DNA of 64,000 nucleotides from Candidatus Krumholzibacteriota bacterium (GTDB lineage Bacteria > Krumholzibacteriota > Krumholzibacteriia > Krumholzibacteriales > Krumholzibacteriaceae). Position numbers and translations under genes: made by a program. The stretch lies in NCBI GenBank assembly GCA_016932415.1, contig JAFGCX010000017.1, positions 1-64,000 of the forward strand, written 5' to 3'. The notes below the pieces were generated by a model that was given only the letters and a program-made list of their open reading frames with translations, was not told the origin of the DNA and ran no database searches. Shown here piece by piece: positions 45,641-52,730 of this stretch (position 1 is its first letter; every line of letters starts with the position of its first letter).

Positions 45641-47191
45641 GTGAAGATATTAAGTCTGAAAATACAGATCACTTTATCAGTGATTCTTCTGGTCGCAGGT
45701 ATTGTCGGGGCGTTTTCATTGACCGTTGCCAGGATACAGAAAAATATCGTTCTGGAAGAGATGACAGAGATCGTTATCCTCCAGGGCAGGAACCTCGCGC
45801 TGAATTATTCAAAGCCCCTTCTTCACAGCGATCCGGAGTTCGAGCTTCATCCGCATATCTCAAGAGTGCTTGAAAAGAACGCCGATATCATACAGATAAT
45901 CGTTGTCGATAACGCCGGTATAATCAAAGGACACAGCGATCTTAGAATGATCGACGGCAGGTACGCTCATTCCCCGGGATTGGAGAGAACGAAAGGGTCC
46001 TCGAGGCTGGACGGGATAGAAGAACTTCGTGAAAACGACGACATTCTTGAGGCGAAGATACCGATCATCGATCAGGATGAATCGATCGGTCATGTCTATC
46101 TGACATATTCAAAAAAGAGGATGCGGCAGGCGGTCGCCGCGATTTACAGCAGAGTCCTCAAGATCGGACTAAGCGCTCTTGTCGCGGGGTCTGTAATTTC
46201 CCTTCTGCTGGCGCTGCATATAACGAGACCCGTAAGTATACTGACCGAGGGCGCCGAGTTGATCGGGCAGGGGAATCTTGATACGAGGATCACCGTAAAA
46301 TCAGGCAGAGAGATCCAGGCCCTCGCTGACACATTCAACCAGATGGCAGTGAGGCTTAAAAGCGACAGGATCGCGATGCTCGAAAAAGAAAGAATGGATA
46401 AGGAGCTTGAGATAGCGAAAAGCATCCAGGAAACGCTACTTCCGTCTGACATGCCGGTGATGAAAGGTTACCAGCTGGAAACGTATTATAATCCCGCTCA
46501 GGAGGTCGGGGGGGATTATTTCGATGTGATACCGATAGGCGGCAACAGGATAATGTTCATTGTCGGCGACGTGGCGGGAAAGGGAGTGCCGGGCCTGGTG
46601 ATCATGGCCATGGCCAGGGTCATGGTTAGGGATCTTGCCAAAAGAGGAGAAAACCCGGCAAGGTTGCTCAGATACCTTAATATCCACCTTGGGCAGGATA
46701 TAAAGAACAACATCTTTTTGACCCTTTTCTGTGGAATTCTCGATACGGAAAAGCGGACTTTCGATTACGCCAGCGCCGCTCATATGCCTATACTCTTTTA
46801 TCGGCATAAAGAACAGACAGTCTATTCGCTTGGAACAAAAGCCAAGCCGCTTGGAATTTTCGACGATGATGTATTTTCCGTTGGGCTGGAGGAAAACAGA
46901 CTAGTTCTCGAGCCTGGAGACCTGATACTGCAGTATACTGACGGGCTTACCGAGATGCGTAACCTGTCGGGTGATGAATATGGATTTGACAGGATCACAT
47001 CGATCGTCAAAGGAAGCGCTCGCAAAGGGGCGCGTGATCTTCTTCCCGAGATCCTGAGCGATCTTGGTGAATTCAGGGCTGAAGCGGCGCAGAGCGATGA
47101 TCTGACCCTTCTTGCTCTAAGCCTCACCGGGAACCGGATAATAGACGAAGTTGCCGGAGGCAAAAACGGAATGATGGTAAAGAGGGGCTGA
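45641..47191 (+). CDS. Membrane SpoIIE-type PP2C serine phosphatase with HAMP
   Basis: A 516-aa protein. I favour GTG 45641 as start (MKILSLKIQITLSVILLV), with AAAGG eleven bases upstream; TTG 45632 is an alternative. The order is: transmembrane helix (residues about 8-28), a periplasmic sensor of about 130 residues, a second helix (IGLSALVAGSVISLLLALHI), HAMP (ITRPVSILTEGAELIGQGNL), a linker helix, and the phosphatase. Catalytic aspartates are visible in EVGGDYFDVI, IVGDVAGKGVPG and SDDLTLL. Such RsbU-like enzymes dephosphorylate STAS antagonists and so switch partner-switching systems on. Its target is very likely the STAS domain encoded by the next gene. Confidence 0.94.
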   Translation: MKILSLKIQITLSVILLVAGIVGAFSLTVARIQKNIVLEEMTEIVILQGRNLALNYSKPLLHSDPEFELHPHISRVLEKNADIIQIIVVDNAGIIKGHSDLRMIDGRYAHSPGLERTKGSSRLDGIEELRENDDILEAKIPIIDQDESIGHVYLTYSKKRMRQAVAAIYSRVLKIGLSALVAGSVISLLLALHITRPVSILTEGAELIGQGNLDTRITVKSGREIQALADTFNQMAVRLKSDRIAMLEKERMDKELEIAKSIQETLLPSDMPVMKGYQLETYYNPAQEVGGDYFDVIPIGGNRIMFIVGDVAGKGVPGLVIMAMARVMVRDLAKRGENPARLLRYLNIHLGQDIKNNIFLTLFCGILDTEKRTFDYASAAHMPILFYRHKEQTVYSLGTKAKPLGIFDDDVFSVGLEENRLVLEPGDLILQYTDGLTEMRNLSGDEYGFDRITSIVKGSARKGARDLLPEILSDLGEFRAEAAQSDDLTLLALSLTGNRIIDEVAGGKNGMMVKRG

Positions 47192-47216
47192 ACAAAGGAA
47201 CGACAGGCAGGAATCG

Positions 47217-48308
47217 ATGATTCTGGAAGAAATAAAATTTACTCCTTTTATTATCAGGGTCAGTGGCGATGAAAAACCGACTCCGGAATTCGCGATCAAG
47301 CTGATCAGCCTCGTGCACACGGCGGTTGAATGCAGGCTGGAGAGGATATTGCTTGCCCCACCGGATGATTATACGGTGTTCATGGAAAATGTTGTCAAAA
47401 ATATCATTGATAACAACGGGATAATCAAGAGGACGGCAGAAAAATCCCGACTCGAAAAAGATGTCGAAGGGAACGATATTATATGCAATGAAGAAAAATT
47501 CATATGCATCCGGAACCGGATGACTCCGGATAAATATTCGCTACGGATCATGGCAACCATGGACAATGTCGAACTGGCTCCGAAAGTTTCCGCGATGATA
47601 ACGAACATACTTGGATTTCCAGGATTCATCTCTTTCGGGGTACGATTCAGCGTCTACGAACTGCTCAATAATATTGTCGAATACGGCATTTACCGTATCG
47701 ATAAAGAATGGATCGATCTTGAAATTGAGAAGGAAAACGACAGATTACTCATCTCTATAGCCGATGAAGGAATAGAATTCGATCCGACAAGCAGTGACGA
47801 GTTCAATCTTGATAATTACCTGAAAGGCGGTGCCAAAAGAGGCTTGGGCCTGATGATGATAAAGAAGCTTAACGAGAAAATGAAATACGCGAGAGAAAGA
47901 AAAACAAACAGGGTGGTAATTGAAAAATTTGTTCCGGGAGAAGATATCCCGGGAAAGGAGAGGAATATGACGCCACTCAACATAGGGGTACCGAAATCGG
48001 TCGGCGAAGGGATATACAAGATCGAGCTTTCGGGAGATCTGGATTCCAAGGGAGCTCTGATTCTGGAAGAGACGATGAATGCGTTGCTCGAACGCAAAAT
48101 ACACAACGTCATACTTGATTTTGACAAGTTGACCTTTATCTCGAGCGCGGGAGTGGGGATGCTCCTGGGGCTCGTCTCGTCACTCAGGCGCGAGAAGGGG
48201 CAAGCGACCTTCATCAATGTCTCTGAGCACGTGAGATCAGTCTTCAATCTACTTAACCTGAATGATTATTTCGAGTTTTCAACGCCTGAAGAAGTTGCCG
48301 GGCGCTAA
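47217..48308 (+). CDS. RsbW-like serine kinase fused to RsbV-like STAS antagonist
   Basis: A 363-aa protein. Residues 1 to about 105 are of unknown type. Residues about 120-245 form a GHKL ATPase: N-box SVYELLNNIVEYG, G1 SIADEGIEFDP, G2 KRGLGLMMIKKL, as in anti-sigma kinases. From residue 251 (MTPLNIGVPKS) it becomes a STAS domain with the phosphorylatable serine in FISSAGVGMLLGL. Kinase and antagonist are normally separate proteins that bind each other alternately. A strong internal ribosome-binding site precedes ATG 47967 at the start of STAS, so free antagonist may also be made. It lies 25 bases after the SpoIIE phosphatase, completing a partner switch. No sigma factor is adjacent. Confidence 0.9.
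   Translation: MILEEIKFTPFIIRVSGDEKPTPEFAIKLISLVHTAVECRLERILLAPPDDYTVFMENVVKNIIDNNGIIKRTAEKSRLEKDVEGNDIICNEEKFICIRNRMTPDKYSLRIMATMDNVELAPKVSAMITNILGFPGFISFGVRFSVYELLNNIVEYGIYRIDKEWIDLEIEKENDRLLISIADEGIEFDPTSSDEFNLDNYLKGGAKRGLGLMMIKKLNEKMKYARERKTNRVVIEKFVPGEDIPGKERNMTPLNIGVPKSVGEGIYKIELSGDLDSKGALILEETMNALLERKIHNVILDFDKLTFISSAGVGMLLGLVSSLRREKGQATFINVSEHVRSVFNLLNLNDYFEFSTPEEVAGR
47954..47969 (+). promoter_or_regulatory. Internal ribosome-binding site and ATG at the start of the STAS domain
   Basis: AAAGGAG (47954-47960) lies six bases before ATG 47967, which is in frame with the long ORF and falls exactly at the border between the kinase and STAS domains. Translation from here would give a free 113-aa RsbV-like protein. 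Use of the site is an inference, but its strength is equal to the best true starts in the window. Confidence 0.6.
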
Positions 48309-48334
48309 AATAACCTCAGTGAAAAAGGGCCGAA

Positions 48335-49780
48335 ATGACTGCGGCGGCAAGTATTGATGAGGAAAAAAAGACCGAATTGACGGTCGAAAAGACGAGGACC
48401 AGCCTTGACAACCGCGATTATTCATTCGATGCGCTTTTCCGTCTTTTTGAGAAACTCGGGACGACTCTCGAACTTGACAAGGTCATCAGGCTTTTTGTCA
48501 TGACCTTGGCCGGGCAATTGAGCCTGGGGCAGATATCATTCTATCTTTTTTCGAGGAAAACGGAAAAACTCGATTTATACTATTCACTCGGACTGGGCCG
48601 GGAAAACAGCGTTGATTCAATCTCAATCGATTCAGGTTTTGTCAATTGGCTTTTGTCGCGGGGATATCCGGCTAAGATAGAACTATTCGTGGCGAAACCG
48701 GATGATAACAGCGACGAAGATCAGAATGTCAAAAACCTACTGGTGGACGACTCGTTCAGGTACGCTTATCCACTGATCGATGGAGGCGAACTGCAGGGGA
48801 TGATAATTTTCGGTGACAGGATCACCGGTGAAGGATTCACCGATTTCAATATAGAGATACTCCACATGATGACGAGGATCGCGTCAATGACTGTTAAAAA
48901 CGCGGCACTCTACGAACATATGGTTCAATCCAGGATAAAACTAGAGAACTTCTCGAAAATGAAAAGAGAATTCATGCATCATACGTCGCATGAACTGAGA
49001 ACGCCATTGACAATACTTAAAAGTTCCCTCTCCTCGATCGATCCGAGGGAAGGAAGCGACGCGATGCTTGTCAATATAGCCATGGAAGCTGTCAATAAGC
49101 TCGCCGAACTGGTAGAACAGGTCCTTTCCCTGAACGCCGTAGAATCGGACGAGTCGTTTTTTAATTTCCAGAAAACAGAGATGGCCGGGTTCCTCGAAAA
49201 ATATTCGACAGATATCATTTCCGTTCTGGCCGAAAAAGGGATAACGTTGAAATTCGATAAAATCGGAGAGGCGAGAATAATCAGGGCCGATTCGGCAAAG
49301 ATACGCATCGCCCTGGACAGGATAATCGATAACGCGGTCTCCTCACTCTACACGGGCGGTACAATCTGTCTTGAGAGTTCTTTCAACGTCAATGATCCGG
49401 ACGATTCTGAAGGAGTCGAGATTAGGGGGGGAGCCCCGGGAGTTGAATCCACCTTTTTAGCTGAGAACAGACGTGAAGAAGAAGGATACGGGGAAGGCGC
49501 TGGTCGTTCGATAGACAAAATAAAAGCCGGGGATGATTTCGAAGGGTATTTCGTGATACGTATCAGGGATGATGGCGTCGGTATACCCGCCGGAGAGATC
49601 AAGGATATGGGAGAACCGTTCACCAGAGCTTCCAACTCAAGGACAAGCGAAGTTAAAGGGCTCGGTCTCGGGCTTTCAGTCTCGCAGAAGATAATCGCCG
49701 GTCACGGCGGGCACCTTCTATGTAAAAGTTCAGAAGGGAACGGGGCCGAATTTTCCATATGGCTTCCTGTCGCGAAGTGA
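48335..49780 (+). CDS. Cytoplasmic GAF-domain sensor histidine kinase
   Basis: A 481-aa protein without transmembrane helices. The GAF domain spans roughly residues 30-200 (LGTTLELDKVIRLFVMTLAG, MIIFGDRITGEGFTDFNIEI). The dimerisation helix holds the phospho-acceptor His in HHTSHELRTPLTILKSSLSS. The ATPase part has the N-box RIALDRIIDNAVSSL, G1 IRDDGVGIPAG, and G2 KGLGLGLSVSQKI. About 55 residues of low-complexity acidic sequence are inserted between the N and G1 boxes. It begins 26 bases after the kinase-STAS gene and completes the regulatory group. No response regulator is nearby, so its target is unknown. Confidence 0.93.
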   Translation: MTAAASIDEEKKTELTVEKTRTSLDNRDYSFDALFRLFEKLGTTLELDKVIRLFVMTLAGQLSLGQISFYLFSRKTEKLDLYYSLGLGRENSVDSISIDSGFVNWLLSRGYPAKIELFVAKPDDNSDEDQNVKNLLVDDSFRYAYPLIDGGELQGMIIFGDRITGEGFTDFNIEILHMMTRIASMTVKNAALYEHMVQSRIKLENFSKMKREFMHHTSHELRTPLTILKSSLSSIDPREGSDAMLVNIAMEAVNKLAELVEQVLSLNAVESDESFFNFQKTEMAGFLEKYSTDIISVLAEKGITLKFDKIGEARIIRADSAKIRIALDRIIDNAVSSLYTGGTICLESSFNVNDPDDSEGVEIRGGAPGVESTFLAENRREEEGYGEGAGRSIDKIKAGDDFEGYFVIRIRDDGVGIPAGEIKDMGEPFTRASNSRTSEVKGLGLGLSVSQKIIAGHGGHLLCKSSEGNGAEFSIWLPVAK

Positions 49781-49809
49781 CAGACACCACAAAAGGATTC
49801 CCAGTCATT

Positions 49810-49840
49810 AAAAAACGCCACGCCCATCAGGGGCGCGGCG
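49810..49840 (-). terminator. Rho-independent terminator of the PadR operon
   Basis: On the minus strand CGCCGCGCCC pairs with GGGCGTGGCG (10 bp, one G-U pair) around a 5-base loop, followed by TTTTTT. It lies 31 bases beyond the stop of the ExbB-like gene. Confidence 0.85.
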
Positions 49841-49870
49841 AACATAAAATCCAGGATTCCACGGCGGGTG

Positions 49871-50257
49871 TTATTTGAGCGCGCCCTTGATCCTGTTGTA
49901 GCGGGCAAGTAGAATAAACCAGACGATACCGGAAACGATCAGGACGTGGATGCCATAAATCGTTGTTGTAAGGGCCTGGCCGAAGCCGGACGCGATAATT
50001 GCCGGGGAAAGCGATTCGGCCCGGGAGATCGCCAGCATCGCGTTATAGATACCGGTGGCCTGTCCCAGAATACCGGTCACGGCGCTAATGACCCCCCAGA
50101 AGATTATCGCGTGCAAACCCTTGAACAGCTGAGCGTTTGAAAGTCCTTTTCTGAAATATAGATCAACGGTCTTTTTAACAACGAGCGCGATTATAGCGAG
50201 ACTTATTATGAACAGGGGCACAGCCCAGGTCCCCATTGAAGTAATGAAGTATCTCAT
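49871..50257 (-). CDS. MotA/TolQ/ExbB-like small membrane protein
   Basis: A 128-aa protein with three predicted transmembrane helices: AVPLFIISLAIIALVV, ISAVTGILGQATGIYNAML and the helix ending VLIVSGIVWFILL. The stretch TGILGQATGIYNAMLAIS followed by SPAIIASGFGQALTTTIYGI closely resembles the conserved core of ExbB/TolQ (GLLGTVIGI, then I-x-xGISEALITTA). The protein is short and consists of little more than that core; typical ExbB is above 200 aa. No ExbD/TolR partner is nearby. It follows the HAAS protein by 11 bases and is read in the same operon, so it may act with it. Confidence 0.75.
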   Translation of the reverse strand: MRYFITSMGTWAVPLFIISLAIIALVVKKTVDLYFRKGLSNAQLFKGLHAIIFWGVISAVTGILGQATGIYNAMLAISRAESLSPAIIASGFGQALTTTIYGIHVLIVSGIVWFILLARYNRIKGALK

Positions 50258-50268
50258 ATCATCTCCTT

Positions 50269-51012
50269 TTATCTGATATCAAACAACCATTCGGTTTCCG
50301 CTTCTTCGATTCGCCTGACCCTCCCTGTGATGAAGAACCAGATCAGGCCAATGGCGATAGAGAGAAGAAGACACGTCATCATCATGGCCGAGAGATTTAT
50401 CGCCAGATTGACAGCTCCTTTGAAAGCCGAGTCGATATTACCTGGTGCCGCTCTCATCGCTTTGAAGGTCTCAACGGATAATCCGTATACACCAGTAAGG
50501 ACGCTGCCGCAGCCAAGGGCGATGAACCACGCGGAACCGGATCGCAGCTTTCCCGTCCCGTGGTCTTTCCTTATGAAAAGAAGGTAGAATTGCCTGACCG
50601 TCAAGATTATGGCGGTTATGGCGATTCCCAGCAGAGGCCAGGCGTATGGCCCGATCCTGTTAAAAAAGCCGTCAGAAAAAAGATGTGGAACGGAGAAGAC
50701 AGCGATAGTAAGAAGGATCACGATTAGCAACGCTTTTTCCCATCTCGATCTTGCCTGTTCCGAAAGACGAGCGAGCAGCCTGTTGATAGCCGTCTGGTGA
50801 ATATTTACAAGTTCGGCAAGAGCCGCGTCGGAAATATCGAATTTCTCTCCCGCTCTCTTTTCCGCTTCCGCCTCGCTGAGTCCTTCCGCGACGTAGAGCT
50901 TGAACATCTCTTCCAGGTCAGACCCGACTTCGAGCAGTATTCTTGATTTGTCAGGTTGCGGCAGGTCCAATTTTCGGCTGATCTCCTTCAAAATCGTGCT
51001 GAATCTCCTCAT
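50269..51012 (-). CDS. HAAS-domain protein fused to ExbB-like membrane segment
   Basis: A 247-aa protein. The N-terminal 75 residues form a HAAS-type helical domain (LLEVGSDLEEMFKLYVAEGL, SEAEAEKRAGEKFD), commonly encoded next to PadR regulators. The rest has four predicted transmembrane helices. The last two (LGCGSVLTGVYGLSVETFKA, LAINLSAMMMTCLLLSIAIG) align well by eye with the core of the downstream ExbB-like protein, suggesting a duplicated module. The start overlaps the PadR stop as ATGA. HAAS proteins are thought to signal or to control the partner regulator; the function here is unknown. Confidence 0.75.
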   Translation of the reverse strand: MRRFSTILKEISRKLDLPQPDKSRILLEVGSDLEEMFKLYVAEGLSEAEAEKRAGEKFDISDAALAELVNIHQTAINRLLARLSEQARSRWEKALLIVILLTIAVFSVPHLFSDGFFNRIGPYAWPLLGIAITAIILTVRQFYLLFIRKDHGTGKLRSGSAWFIALGCGSVLTGVYGLSVETFKAMRAAPGNIDSAFKGAVNLAINLSAMMMTCLLLSIAIGLIWFFITGRVRRIEEAETEWLFDIR

Positions 51013-51356
51013 TTTCCAGCACCTCCCGTTATATTAAGGAATTGATCGAAGAATTCTTTCCACGCGAGAGCTTGACTGTCAGCGTATTTTTTCCCCCTGG
51101 CGGTCAGTGAATATTGTTTTCTTTTCCGTCTGCTTTCTTCCTTGAGCCATTCGCCCCTGATCTTGCCTTCTTTTTCGAGTTTATGAAGGATGGGGTAGAG
51201 AGTTCCATGATTGAATCTGAAATAATGACTGCTCTTTTCCTCGATTTCCAGCGCGATCTGATATCCGTGCATCTTTCCCTGGCGAAGCACGGCAAGTATA
51301 AGGTCCTCGTTACAATGTTTTGTGAGGTTCTGTATTTCGAGCCCGTTTTTATCCAT
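51009..51356 (-). CDS. PadR-family transcriptional regulator
   Basis: A 115-aa protein with the compact winged-helix PadR fold: LILAVLRQGKMHGYQIALEI, then GTLYPILHKLEKEGKIRGEW, and the C-terminal dimerisation helix. Its length is typical of the short PadR-s2 class. AGGTAGAG precedes ATG 51356. AT-rich direct repeats upstream (51408-51430) could be its own operator. It controls at least the HAAS/ExbB-like genes that follow it, by analogy with other PadR operons. Confidence 0.92.
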   Translation of the reverse strand: MDKNGLEIQNLTKHCNEDLILAVLRQGKMHGYQIALEIEEKSSHYFRFNHGTLYPILHKLEKEGKIRGEWLKEESRRKRKQYSLTARGKKYADSQALAWKEFFDQFLNITGGAGK

Positions 51357-51407
51357 CTCTACCTATCCGGGACGTGTTTCGATCCCCGAAGGGCTATATG
51401 TATGATC

Positions 51408-51430
51408 TCTATATATCGACCATCTATATA
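51408..51430. promoter_or_regulatory. Direct repeat upstream of padR, possible operator
   Basis: TCTATATA occurs twice, at 51408-51415 and 51423-51430, with 15-base spacing, in an AT-rich patch 50-75 bases before the PadR start. It may include the operon's -10 region and an autoregulatory PadR site. It does not match the best-known PadR palindrome exactly. Confidence 0.35.
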
Positions 51431-51521
51431 ATAACTGGCGGTGTGATTCCTGTCAATGTCTTTTGTCGATCTCAATCGTTAAAAACCATTAAGGAAAGCC
51501 TGTCATGGGGGAATGGCAGTG

Positions 51522-52490
51522 TCAGAGGCAGTTTTTTCCCCCGACCGAATCTTTTATGTGGACCAGGCCTTCAGGGTAAGGCGAAAAATAGGTCTGGGAT
51601 CTCAGATCTGCCGTTTTAAAACGGGCTATCCACACGCGAAGGAGCAGAAGCAGGGAACTGAGCGGCATTTTCTTTTCCCTGTAGCGTTCCATCGATTCGA
51701 GAAAAAACCCTTTTTCCTCGTGGGTCAGCGTATAGGAAAAATAACTCATCGCGTGAAGAAGAATATTTATATTGGAAGTATATCTTGAGGGTCTTCTCAG
51801 CGCGTAATTGAGATGTCTTCCATAGTCTTCCATTAACTGCCGGGTCGTCCTGCCGTCATGGTCCGAGAGAACCGTTTCAAGAGACCTCTTCTCTTTCGCG
51901 TTGTAGGAAGTGAGAAGAAGGTTGTTTTCCTCGTGGAACCTGGCGATTGCCCCTGCTTTGCCGCTCGAAGCGGCGACGCGGAAGCGGGCCATGGTAAAGA
52001 TCCTGGTCAGAAAATGCTCCCTTAATCTCAGATCATCGAGTCTTGTCTCATCCTCGATCGGGAGGTGACCAAATCGCGATAAGACGGAAGAGGCAAAAAA
52101 TCCCGAACCCCTTGAGCCCGGTGAAACAGAAGCTGGAGAAGAATATATTTTCACGCCGCCCGGTCCACATGAAGGAGACCTGCTTTTTAAAATAAATCCG
52201 TCGATCTTTTCAAGGCGCTCAAGAAAACGATCTGAAAAATCGATCATCCCGGTTGTAAGATCCCTGCCCGTCGAGGGCTGGAGCAGCCGCAGCGACCCTT
52301 TTTCTTCGACTATCCTTATCGTGTCCCGCGGAGTCCCCAGGGCGATCGCGACCTCGGGACAGACAGGTATGAAGTCGACATATTTCCCCAAACGCTTGAT
52401 AAACGGTGCCGAAACGACCTTGCCGTCATAACGGCAGGCGCTGAATCCGAGACATTCGCTGACTACTATAACGGGCCTGATCTTTTTCAT
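51522..52490 (-). CDS. DUF523 plus DUF1722 (YbgA-like) protein
   Basis: A 322-aa protein made of two known domains. Residues 1 to about 150 are DUF523 (VSECLGFSACRYDG, FIPVCPEVAIALGTPRD, SPSCGPGGVKIY), a cysteine-rich domain related to the thiouracil desulfidase TudS, with Cys residues that may carry an iron-sulfur cluster. Residues about 190-310 are DUF1722/YbgA (ARFHEENNLLLTSYNAKEKR, ALRRPSRYTSNINILLHAMS). This order is common in bacteria. The activity is likely a sulfur-related or radical-independent desulfidation, but the substrate is not known. Confidence 0.9.
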   Translation of the reverse strand: MKKIRPVIVVSECLGFSACRYDGKVVSAPFIKRLGKYVDFIPVCPEVAIALGTPRDTIRIVEEKGSLRLLQPSTGRDLTTGMIDFSDRFLERLEKIDGFILKSRSPSCGPGGVKIYSSPASVSPGSRGSGFFASSVLSRFGHLPIEDETRLDDLRLREHFLTRIFTMARFRVAASSGKAGAIARFHEENNLLLTSYNAKEKRSLETVLSDHDGRTTRQLMEDYGRHLNYALRRPSRYTSNINILLHAMSYFSYTLTHEEKGFFLESMERYREKKMPLSSLLLLLRVWIARFKTADLRSQTYFSPYPEGLVHIKDSVGGKNCL

Positions 52491-52730
52491 TTCTCCTCAC
52501 CGCGCCGGAAAAGCCGGCATGCCGGACCGTCGATCTCACCCGGGGAAATTAAACGATCCGCTTTCCGGACACAAACAGAAAAAGAGGTGCCAGGAGGCCG
52601 ATCCGATTCAAGACTGGACAAAAATGGCAATGGGAAGTACTCTCTGAAAGAATTTCCGCCTGGTTGCCACCGCTAAGGCAATAAGATCGATCTGTATCAG
52701 GGTCCCCGAGATGAAACGAGGTCATTATAT

